A stretch of 64,000 bases of DNA, from positions 186,001 through 250,000 of the forward strand of contig DASXDU010000029.1 of the NCBI GenBank assembly GCA_036490515.1. Direction: 5' to 3'. Positions 7,951 through 17,400 of the stretch are shown here, piece by piece. Within the stretch, counting starts at the first letter, position 1, and the number at the start of each line of letters is the position of its first letter. The position numbers and the translations under genes are program-made. The notes beneath the pieces are model-generated. The model was given only the letters and a program-made list of their open reading frames with translations. It had not been told where the DNA came from and did not search any database. This DNA comes from Palsa-1150 sp036490515. Its GTDB lineage: Bacteria > Myxococcota_A > Polyangia > Polyangiales > Polyangiaceae.

Positions 7951-10900
7951 TCAGGAGCGCATCAGCCGACCGAGGAGGCGCTGGGTCAGGGACTTCTTCT
8001 CCGGCGCGGGCGGCTTCTGCGAAGGCGGTGGCTGGGTCGCGGAATCGGGCAGCTGAGCGGCGACCTGACTCAGGTCGTTCCTCAGGATGATACGCGGATT
8101 CAGGCGGACGCCAGTAGTCTGCGCGAGCCGGGAGGTCATCTGAAGGCAAAGGAGCGAGTGGCCTCCGAGGTCGAAGAAGTTGTCGTGCGCACCGACGCGC
8201 CCGACGCCCAGAAGTTCCTGCCAGAGCGCTGCGAGCATCTTCTCGGTCGGCGTGGAGGGGGCGACGTAGCCCTCGCCGCTTCGCTCGGCTCCCATCGGGC
8301 TGGGAAGGGCGCGCCGGTCCACCTTGCCGTTCGGCGTGAGCGGGAGCCGCTCGAGGGCGACGACGTGCTGCGGAATCATGTACTCGGGCAGGGTCGACTT
8401 CAGCGAACGCCGGAGCGCCTTCTCCTCCACCTCGCCGCCCCCCTTCGCCACGACGTATCCGACGAGGCGGACGTCACCGGGGCGCAGCTCCCGCAAGACG
8501 ACGACGGCCTGGTCGACGCCCACCTGGTGGGCAAGGGCCGCCTCGATCTCGCCGAGCTCGATGCGGTAGCCGCGAAGCTTGACCTGGTTGTCGTTGCGGC
8601 GGAGGTACTCGAGCTCGCCACGGCCACGCAGACGCACTACGTCCCCCGTGCGATAGGCCCTGCCGGGGCGGAACGGGTTGGCCACGAAGCGCTCCGCGGT
8701 GAGCTCTGGCCGGCCGTGGTATCCGAGGGCCACCCCGTCGCCTCCGATCCAGAGCTCCCCCGCCGCACCCCATGGCGCGAGCTCGCCGTTCGCATCGACG
8801 ACGTGCACCGAGGTGTTGCCGATGGGCCGCCCGATGAGGATCTCCTGGAGCGGCTTCTCGAGCTTCCAGCGCGTGGACCAGACCGTGGTCTCCGTCGGGC
8901 CGTAGAGGTTCCAGACCTCGCCGCCCATCTCGAGCAGGTGCTCGGCGAGCTCGCGGGGGAACGCCTCGCCACCGCACAGGATCTTGAAGCCGGCACCGCC
9001 GCGGAAGCCCGCCCCGAGGAGGAGCCTCCACGTGGAAGGCGTCGCCTGCATGACTGTGATCCCGTGCTCCTCGATGGCCTCATCGAGGAGGTCGCCGTCG
9101 GCCGCCATGTCGTGGGTCGCGATGACGACCTGCGCGCCTACCGTGAGGGGGACGTAGAGCTCCATGACGGCGATGTCGAAGGAGAGCGTCGTGACGGCGA
9201 GGAGACGGTCCTGCGAGCGGATTCCCGGCTCGCGGGCCATCGTCGTCGCGAAGTTCACGAGCGCCCGGTGCGGCACCATCACTCCCTTGGGCTTGCCGGT
9301 GGACCCGGAGGTATAGATGACGTACGCGGGTGACTCGGCAGGGGAGCTCGCAGGGCGGGGCAAGCGCCCGGCGTCGAGGGACGCGATGCGATCGCGCTCC
9401 TGATCCAGATCGAGGACGCTTACCCCATCACCTTTCGGCGCGTCGTCGCGGGTGCGGTCGTGGACGACGAGCACGGAGAGCGCGGAGTCCTTCACCATGA
9501 ACTCGAGTCGTTCCGCGGGGAACGCCGGGTCGAGCGGGACGTATGCGGCACCCGTCTTCTGCACCGCGAGTGCCGTCACGAGCAGATCGACACAGCGTTC
9601 GACGCAGATGCCGACGAGCCCCCCCGGCCTCACGTCGAGGGCGCGCAACGCATTCGCGATGCGGTTCGCGCGTGCGTCGAGCTCCGCGTAGGTGACGCGC
9701 TCACCGCCGCTGACGACGGCCACGGCTTCAGGGGTCCGGTCGACCTGAGCCTGCACGAGTTCGAAGAGCCACGCGTCGGCGGGGAAGTCGAGCGCCGTGT
9801 CGGACACGGCGGCGAGCGCGCGCTTCTCTTCCGGCGGCAGGAGCGGAAGGTGCGCCACGTCGACCTCGGGGTCCGCAGCAACGGCGCCGAGGAGCTCGCG
9901 GAACTCCGCGAGCCACCGCGCGGCCGTGTCGCGGTGGAGGATGTCCGTCGCGAAATCGAGGCCGCCCACCATGCCCCCGCCGACCTGCTTCACCCAGAGA
10001 CTCACGTCCGTCGGGCTCGCCGGCGGGTGTACGTGGATCTGCTCGTAGGCGAGGTCCCCGATGCTCGACTTGCGATTGCGGACGTCCTGGAACGTGAAGA
10101 AGGCGGAGTAGAGCGGCGTTCGGCTCATGTCGCGCTCGACGCCCAGCTTCTGTACGAGGAGCTCGAACGGCATGTCCTGGTGGCCGAACGCCTCGACGCA
10201 GGTCTCGCGCACGCGCGTCAACAGATCGAGGAAACGTTCGCCGCCCTCGACCGTGGTACGCAGTGCGAGCGCGTTGACGAAGTACCCGAGGAGGTTCTCG
10301 ACCTCGGGCCGGCTGCGCCCGCGCACCGGAGTGCCCACGACGACGTCCGGCTGGCCGGTGAGCCGGTAGAGGTGCACGTAGAACGCCGCGAGGAGGACCA
10401 TGTAGAGGGTGGCGCCGCAGCTGCGGCCTACCTCGGTGAGCTGCTCCACGAGATCCTGCGGGAGGTCGAAGGGCTCGGTCGCGCCGGCGAAGGTCATCGT
10501 CGGTGGACGGGGCGCGTCGAGCGGGAGATCGAGAAGCGGCAGCTCACCCGCGAGATGGTTCGTCCAGAACGCGGTCTGTCGCGCGAGCTCGGGTCCCGAC
10601 AGCCAGTCACGATGCCAGATGGCGTAGTCGGAGTACGAGATAGGCAACGGCGGGAGCGGAGAGTCCTCGCCGCGGGCGTACGCGGCGTAGAGGCGATCGA
10701 GCTCCGCGAGGAAAACGTCGAACGACCAGCCGTCCCAGATCGTGTGGTGCGGCATGAAGAAGAGCGCGCTCTCGTCGGGGCCGAGGAGGAAGAGGGATGC
10801 GCGGGCCAGTGGACCGGCGGAGAGGTCGAATGGCTCGGCGGCGGCCTCGTGGAGGAGCGCCAGGAGGGCCTCCTCGCGCTCGGACGGGCTGCGATCGCTC

Positions 10901-13900
10901 AGGTCGATCGGCGTGAGATCGAACTTGGTCTCGCCGCCGATGGTCTGGCGGAGCTCGCCTTCGTCCCAGCCTAGCGTCGTCCGCAGGGTGTCGTGGCGCG
11001 CGGCGATCGTGTCGAGCGCGCGCCCGAGGGCGCCGCGATCGAGCTTGCCGCGGAGGCGGAAGCAAGACGGCAGGTTGTAGACCGACTTCCCCGGGTTCAT
11101 CTCCTCCATGAACCAGAGTCGCTGCTGCATGGGCGAGAGGGGGACGGGCTGGCCCGGCTTCGCGCGCGGGATGACGTCGGCATGCGTCGCGCCGCCGGCG
11201 GTGCGGGCTTCGTCGAGGACCCTGGCGAGCGCACGCAGCGTGGGCGCCTCGAAGAGGCGGCGCATCGAGAGCTCGACCCGCGTCTCTTGCGCGACGCGCG
11301 CCATGACCTGCGCGGCCAGCAGCGAGTGTCCGCCGAGCTGGAAGAAGTCGGCGGTCGCCGAGATGCGGTCGATGCCGAGGACGGCCTGCCAGACGCGCTC
11401 GAGGAGGCGCTCGCTGGGCGTCGCCGGCGCAACGTACTCGGTGCCGGCCGCGGACGAGGAGGCGACGGGGGCCGGGAGCTTTTTCTTGTCGACCTTCCCG
11501 TTCGGCGTGAGCGGGAACGCAGTCATCTCGACGAAGTGCTGCGGCACCATGTAATCGGGCACGCTGCGCCTGAGGTGCTCGACGAACACCCGGCTGGCCG
11601 GCATCGCGCCGCGCGGCACGACGTACGCGACGAGGCGCTGATCACCCGCGCGGTCCTCGCGCACGAGGACGACGACCTCGCGCACGTCCGGGTGGCGGCC
11701 GAGGACGTTCTCGATCTCGCCAAGCTCGATCCGGTAGCCGCGAAGCTTCACCTGCCCGTCGCTGCGGCCGAGGCACTCCAGCGTCCCGTCCGGCAGGAAC
11801 CGGGCGAGGTCGCCCGTCCGGTACATGCGGCCCTCGCCGAAGGGGTTTGCGACGAAGCGGTCGGCGGTGAGCTCGGGCCGATCGAGGTAGCCCAGCGTGA
11901 CGCCGGCCCCTGCGATGCAGAGCTCCCCCGTGACGCCGACGGGGACGTCGCGCAGACGCGCGTCGACGACGTGAACCTGGGTGTTCGCGATGGGCCGCCC
12001 GATGCGGATCGTCGCATCCTCGAGGCCGACGCGGTGGCACGTCGACCAGACGGTGGTCTCCGTCGGGCCGTACATGTTCCAGAGTTCGAGGCCCGTCGCC
12101 AGTAGCTCGTGCGCGAGGGCGCGCGGCAGAGCCTCACCGCCGCATAGGGCCTTGAAGGACGAGCCGAAACGCTCGCCGGCGGCGAGCAGCAGACGCCAGG
12201 TGGCCGGCGTCGCCTGGAGGACGTTGACCTGATGCTTCGCGAGGAGCGCCCGGAGCGCACCGCCGTCCATCGCCTGCGTCGACGTCGCGAGGACGACCCT
12301 GGCACCCACGTAGAGCGGGAGGAGGAGCTCGAGGACGGCGATGTCGAACGAAAGCGTCGTTACGGCGAGGATGCGATCGCCCTCGAGAAGGCCCGGCGTC
12401 TCGGCCGTGGAGCGCAAGAAGTTCACCACTGCGCGGTGGGGGATCACCACCCCCTTGGGCTTGCCCGTCGAGCCCGACGTGTAGATGACGTAGGCAGGGT
12501 CCTCGGGCCGGGCATCGCGATCGGGCGCAGGCTGCAGCGCGATGGCTTCCGCGGGTAGGTCCTCGAGAAAGAGGCGTGGCAGCGACGGTGCAGGTAGCTC
12601 GTTCTCGAGCGCGCGCTCGCTGACGACCAGGGAGAGCTTCGCGTCGTCGGCCATGAAGGCGAGGCGGTCCCGAGGAAATGCGGGGTCGAGGGGAACGTAG
12701 GCCGCGCCGGCGCGGAGGACCCCGAGGACGGCCACCACGAGGGACGACGAGCGCTCGAGCGAAATGCCGACGAGACTCCCCCGGGAGATCCCGCGCTCGC
12801 GCAGTGCGGCGGCGAGGCTCGCGGACCGCGTCTCGATCTCGCCGTAGGAGAGGCTCCCGTCCGATGCTTCGACGGCGGTCCGCGCAGGGCTCCGCACCCA
12901 TTGCGCGCGGAGGAGCTCGGGCACCGTCGACGGCTGCGGGTGGGCGCGCGTCGAGGATGCGTTCCATCGTTCGAGATCGGCGCGGTCCGCAGGGGCGAGG
13001 ACGTCGAGGTGGCCGACGGGAGAATCCGGCGCGGCGATCGCCCCCTGGAGCAGGACCTCGAACGATGCCAGCCAGCGCTCGATCGTCGGCCGGTCGAAGA
13101 GGTCTGTATTGAACTGCGTCTCGAGCGTGACCGTGCCGTGCTTCTCCGCCGCGTTGACGAAGAGGTCGAAGGTCTCGAACGCGCGCGGGGTGGTCTCCAC
13201 TTCGGCGACGAGCCCCGTGAAGCGGAGGCTGTCGCCGGTCGTCGCCTGGTCCACGTTGAAGGCGACGTTGATGAGCGGAAGGCGGCTCGCGTCCCGCTTG
13301 ACGGCGAGCTTCTGCACGAGCGCGCCGAAGGTGAGGGCCTGGTGTTCGTACGCGTCGATCATCGCGCGGCGCACGCTAGCCAGGAGCTCCGAGAAGCTCA
13401 TCTCCGGCGCAACGGCCGTCCGGAACGGGAGCATGTTGACGCAGTGACCGACCAGAGTCGGATGGTGGGTCGCCGCCTGCCCGGCGGCCGGGATGCCGAC
13501 CACGACGTCGTTTGCACCCGTCAGACGGTGGACCAGGCCCTCGAAGACGGCGAGGAGAGTGACGAAGAAGCTCGCGCCGCGCTTCGCGCCGAGCTCCTTG
13601 GCGCGCGCGACGATCGTCGCGTCGAGGACGTGATCGACGCGGTCGCTCGCGTACGTCTTCAGGGGCGGGCGCGGCCGGTTGCCCGGTAGGTCCACCACGG
13701 GTATCTCGCCGGCGAAGCGGTCGAGCCACCAGCGCTCGGAGGCGCGATGCTCGTCGCTCGCGGCGCGCTGCCTCTCCTCGTCCGCGTACCGCGTGAAGCG
13801 CGGGCGCTCCGGGAGCGTCGGGGCGGCGCCGGAGGCCGCCTGCGAGTAGAGGTCCGCGAGATCGTGCAGGAGGACGGCCATCGACCATCCGTCACAAACG

Positions 13901-14397
13901 GCGTGGTGTGCCGAGAGCAGGAGAACGTGGTTCTCCGCCGACAGGGCGAGGAGGTGTGCGCGAACGAGCGGCGCCTTCGCGAGGTCGAAAGGCTCGGTGA
14001 CCTGGCGCAGGCGGGCTGCATCGACGCGCGCGGTGCGATCCGCCTCCGAAAGCTCGGAGAGGTCGTCGAAGCCCAGGTGCGCGTTCGGCTGCTCCACGCA
14101 GAGCGACGTGCCATCGGCGCTGAAGGACGTGTGAAGTGCCTCGTGGGCGGCGACGAGCGCGGCGTACGCAGCCTCGAGCGCGGCGCGATCGAGTCTTCCG
14201 CCGAACCGCACGGAGATCGATTCGTTGAACGCGCAGGACGCGTCCGATCCGAGTCGCGAGGCCGTCCATACCTCGCGCTGCGATTCGGTGGATGCCGCAG
14301 TCCGCAGCAGAGCGGGTGTGGCGAACGGATCGAAATCGACGGAGGTGAGGCTGATTCTCGTCGTACCGCGGGTCGAGGGCGTGGCGTCGGAGCTCAC
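7951..14397 (-). CDS. Nonribosomal peptide synthetase, two modules (C-A-T-C-A-T)
   Basis: A 2148-residue synthetase. Domains: C1 (about 30-460; HHAVCDGWS at 164-172), A1 (about 480-985; YTSGSTGKPKG near 637), carrier T1 (about 990-1065; LGGHSLL), C2 (about 1085-1500; HHTIWDGWS near 1216), A2 (about 1540-2035), carrier T2 (about 2045-2115; LGGHSLL), then a short basic tail without thioesterase. All core motifs are intact, so both modules should work. Aligned by eye to GrsA, the pocket residues read D-I-L-Q-L-G-M-V-W-K for A1 and D-I-M-Q-L-G-L-V-W-K for A2. Both resemble the glycine code as I remember it. The GTG start at 14397 lies three bases after the stop of the PKS gene, so the two are translationally coupled and C1 should accept the chain from the PKS. 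Confidence 0.96.
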   Translation of the reverse strand: MSSDATPSTRGTTRISLTSVDFDPFATPALLRTAASTESQREVWTASRLGSDASCAFNESISVRFGGRLDRAALEAAYAALVAAHEALHTSFSADGTSLCVEQPNAHLGFDDLSELSEADRTARVDAARLRQVTEPFDLAKAPLVRAHLLALSAENHVLLLSAHHAVCDGWSMAVLLHDLADLYSQAASGAAPTLPERPRFTRYADEERQRAASDEHRASERWWLDRFAGEIPVVDLPGNRPRPPLKTYASDRVDHVLDATIVARAKELGAKRGASFFVTLLAVFEGLVHRLTGANDVVVGIPAAGQAATHHPTLVGHCVNMLPFRTAVAPEMSFSELLASVRRAMIDAYEHQALTFGALVQKLAVKRDASRLPLINVAFNVDQATTGDSLRFTGLVAEVETTPRAFETFDLFVNAAEKHGTVTLETQFNTDLFDRPTIERWLASFEVLLQGAIAAPDSPVGHLDVLAPADRADLERWNASSTRAHPQPSTVPELLRAQWVRSPARTAVEASDGSLSYGEIETRSASLAAALRERGISRGSLVGISLERSSSLVVAVLGVLRAGAAYVPLDPAFPRDRLAFMADDAKLSLVVSERALENELPAPSLPRLFLEDLPAEAIALQPAPDRDARPEDPAYVIYTSGSTGKPKGVVIPHRAVVNFLRSTAETPGLLEGDRILAVTTLSFDIAVLELLLPLYVGARVVLATSTQAMDGGALRALLAKHQVNVLQATPATWRLLLAAGERFGSSFKALCGGEALPRALAHELLATGLELWNMYGPTETTVWSTCHRVGLEDATIRIGRPIANTQVHVVDARLRDVPVGVTGELCIAGAGVTLGYLDRPELTADRFVANPFGEGRMYRTGDLARFLPDGTLECLGRSDGQVKLRGYRIELGEIENVLGRHPDVREVVVLVREDRAGDQRLVAYVVPRGAMPASRVFVEHLRRSVPDYMVPQHFVEMTAFPLTPNGKVDKKKLPAPVASSSAAGTEYVAPATPSERLLERVWQAVLGIDRISATADFFQLGGHSLLAAQVMARVAQETRVELSMRRLFEAPTLRALARVLDEARTAGGATHADVIPRAKPGQPVPLSPMQQRLWFMEEMNPGKSVYNLPSCFRLRGKLDRGALGRALDTIAARHDTLRTTLGWDEGELRQTIGGETKFDLTPIDLSDRSPSEREEALLALLHEAAAEPFDLSAGPLARASLFLLGPDESALFFMPHHTIWDGWSFDVFLAELDRLYAAYARGEDSPLPPLPISYSDYAIWHRDWLSGPELARQTAFWTNHLAGELPLLDLPLDAPRPPTMTFAGATEPFDLPQDLVEQLTEVGRSCGATLYMVLLAAFYVHLYRLTGQPDVVVGTPVRGRSRPEVENLLGYFVNALALRTTVEGGERFLDLLTRVRETCVEAFGHQDMPFELLVQKLGVERDMSRTPLYSAFFTFQDVRNRKSSIGDLAYEQIHVHPPASPTDVSLWVKQVGGGMVGGLDFATDILHRDTAARWLAEFRELLGAVAADPEVDVAHLPLLPPEEKRALAAVSDTALDFPADAWLFELVQAQVDRTPEAVAVVSGGERVTYAELDARANRIANALRALDVRPGGLVGICVERCVDLLVTALAVQKTGAAYVPLDPAFPAERLEFMVKDSALSVLVVHDRTRDDAPKGDGVSVLDLDQERDRIASLDAGRLPRPASSPAESPAYVIYTSGSTGKPKGVMVPHRALVNFATTMAREPGIRSQDRLLAVTTLSFDIAVMELYVPLTVGAQVVIATHDMAADGDLLDEAIEEHGITVMQATPSTWRLLLGAGFRGGAGFKILCGGEAFPRELAEHLLEMGGEVWNLYGPTETTVWSTRWKLEKPLQEILIGRPIGNTSVHVVDANGELAPWGAAGELWIGGDGVALGYHGRPELTAERFVANPFRPGRAYRTGDVVRLRGRGELEYLRRNDNQVKLRGYRIELGEIEAALAHQVGVDQAVVVLRELRPGDVRLVGYVVAKGGGEVEEKALRRSLKSTLPEYMIPQHVVALERLPLTPNGKVDRRALPSPMGAERSGEGYVAPSTPTEKMLAALWQELLGVGRVGAHDNFFDLGGHSLLCLQMTSRLAQTTGVRLNPRIILRNDLSQVAAQLPDSATQPPPSQKPPAPEKKSLTQRLLGRLMRS

Positions 14398-14400
14398 GGG

Positions 14401-17400
14401 TCAGGACACCTGGAGGTATTTGCCGGGAGCATCGGGGTTGGGGACGAACCAGGCAGGATTGCCTGCTGCGTCCCGGCCGAGACGCGCTCCGGGAACTGGG
14501 GGCATGTCGGCGTCGAACGGGCGAGGACCGGCGGTCGCGCCGCCTGCCAAGAAGTCCCCAGCTTGCATCTCCCGCACCGCGGCCTTGAAGGCCTCGACGA
14601 TCAGCGCGACCTCGGCGGGGCCGTGTGCGACGGTGAGGAAGCAAGGAAACCCGTCCCAGATGTGGATGCCGCGGTCCCGCAGGTAGCAGAACAGGAGCTC
14701 GCCGTAGGGCTGCGGCTCGGTGAAGAACGTCTTCCATAGCGAGGCGAACGCGCGGATCTCGAGGGGTGCGCCGACGCTCGCAAAGAACTCGTTCAGCTCG
14801 GAAGCGAGGCTTGCGGTCGCTTCGTTCACGCGCTCCTGGAGGGAGGGACCCTCGGTCTTCATCGTGCGGAGGGCTGCGCGTGCGGCGGCCATCGCGAGCG
14901 GGTGGCGCACGAAGGTGCCCGCAAAGTACGTGACGCCCGCCGTGGGCGCCGACGCGTCCCCGTATTGCCAGGTGCCGCCGTCGAGCGCATCCATCCACGG
15001 GTTGCGGCCCGCGATGACGCCGATGGGCATTCCTGCACCGACGATCTTGCCGTACGTCGCGAGGTCGGCGTCGACCCCGAAGTACGCCTGCGCGCCACCC
15101 GGGTGGACGCGGAACCCCGTGATGACCTCGTCGAATATGAGCGCGGCACCCGCGCCCTTCGTGATGCGGCGGACCTCGTGGAGGAACTCCTTCGGCCTGA
15201 AGTCGGGGCGGCGGCTCTGGACGGGCTCGACCAGGACCGCGGCGATCTCGTCGGCGCGCGCGCGGATCACCTCGAGCGCCTCCGGGGCGCCGTATTCGAG
15301 AACGAGGATGTTGTGGACGGCCTCGGGGAGGATGCCGGGCGCGGCGGGCACCGAGCGCATCGTCTTCGTGTCGCGGACGATCACTTCGTCGAAGATGCCG
15401 TGGTACGAGCCGGAGAACGCGACTGCGAGACTGCGACCGGTGACGGTGCGCGCGATTCGGAGCGCGCCCATGACGGCCTCCGACCCCGTGTTGCAGAAGG
15501 CGGCGCGATCCATGCGCGTGAGCTCGCACACGAGGTCGGCGCACTCGCCTGCGAGCGGCGTCTGGGGACCGATCTCGAACCCGCGGTCGATCTGCTCGTG
15601 GAGCGCGTCGGCCACGATCTGCGCCGAGTATCCGAAGAAGTTGGAGCCGAAACCGTTCAGGGCGTCGATGTACTCGTTGCCGTCCAGATCCCAGAGGCGG
15701 CACCCCTTCGCCTTCGACGTGACGATCGGGTAGACGAGCTCCTTGATGCGCGGCTTGAAGCCGGACACGACGCGCGGATCGGCGTGGCGGGCGCGGTGCT
15801 GCTGCGTGTGAGCCTTGGACGACCTCGTCTTTGCGCAATAGCGCTCGACGAGTTGATCGAGGCGACCTTGCTGCCTGGGCGAAAGTGCCTCGCTCTGCTT
15901 GTGGATGCGCGCGATGGCCCCGAACGCCTTCTTGGGGTCGTATTCCACCGGGCGCTTCGGTTCGTCGGACCGGAGCGGCGAGGGAGCCGGGACCGCGGCG
16001 GGAACGGGCGGAGGCTGCATTCCGACGACGATCTGTTGAAGCAACGTGAGCTGGGCCATCTGAAGTTGGAGAAGCTGCTGGGTGACCGCGACGGACAGCG
16101 GGCCTGGCGCGGGTTCCGTCGCCGTCTGCAAAGCCGATGCGAGCGGAGCGGCCCCGGCGGAGGCGACCGGCGCAGCGGCGGCGGGAGCCGGCGCAGACGT
16201 GGCGAAATGGACTGGGTCGGCCGGGAGGCGCTCGTCGAGGTACTGCGCGAGCGCGGCGAACGTGGGGAGCTCCTCCATGAGCTGACGGAAAGTGACAGGC
16301 ACCTTGAACGTCTGCTTCAGACGGAGGGCGAGCTGTGTGACGAGAAGCGAGTCGACCCCGAGCTCGACGAAGTTCGCGGTCGCACTCGACTCGCGGAAGT
16401 CGTTGCCGCTCGTCTCTTCGAAGACGTCCTTGAGCTGCTGGATCAGCCGATCGCGACGGGGAACGCTCGGGGGCACCATGTGACGGACCTCGTGTTCGGT
16501 AGGCGGCGGGGCGGGTGCGCCGGAAGGCTGCAGGCCGTTGGCGGCGGGCTCATGGCGGACGCCAGTAGGAATGGGGAGCGCGTCGAGCCAGTGCCGGTCG
16601 CGTTCGAACGAGTAGCCCGGAAGCGGGACGCGCCGGCGGCGTTCCCCCCGGAAGAATCCGGAAAAATCGACGCCCACGCCGGCAACCCAGAGGCGACCGA
16701 CAGCCTCGAGGAGCGTCGTCCATTCGGCGTCGTCGGCGCTGCGGTCGGAGAGGCATGCGATCGCCGTCGGGCGGGGGCGCTTGTCGCCGGGCGCGCGCTG
16801 AAGAGCGAGCGTCGTGAGCGCCTTGCGGGGCCCCACCTCGAGCAGGATGCGCGCGGGGTCTTCGGCGAGAGTCGCGAGGGTCTCCGCGAAGCGCACGGTG
16901 CGGCGCAGGTGAGTCGCCCAGTATTCGACGTCGGTCGCCTGCGCGTCGGTGAGCCACGTGCCCGTCGCCGTGGAAACGATGCGGCGCGTCGGGGACGAGA
17001 GGCGCACGCTCCGGACGGTCTCCGCAAAGAGCCCGACGGCCGGGTCCATGCTGCGCGAATGGAAGGCGTGGGAGGTCTCGAGGAGCTTCGAGGCGATGCC
17101 GCGGGCCGCGAGTTCTTCGGCGAAGTGCTGGACGTCGGGGGTGGGACCCGCGACGACGCAGAGACCAGGCGCGTTGTCGCCCGCGAGATCGAGCTCCGGC
17201 GGGAGGTACCCGGCGACGCGGACGGCACCGTCGCGCACGCTGAGCATCGAGCCGGAGGGCATGCTCTGCATCAGCCGGCCGCGGGCAGAGACGAGCGTGA
17301 GGGCGCTCTCGAGATCGAAGACGCCCGCGATGCACGCCGCAACGAACTCGCCGACGCTGTGCCCCGCGAGGACGTCCGGCTCGATGCCCCAGCCGAGCAG

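Noticed and set aside
7940..8149. Longer N terminus for the Arg-elbow hydrolase, extending into the NRPS gene
   Set aside because: The extension translates NRPS sequence in another frame and the hydrolase fold begins at the ATG at 7939.
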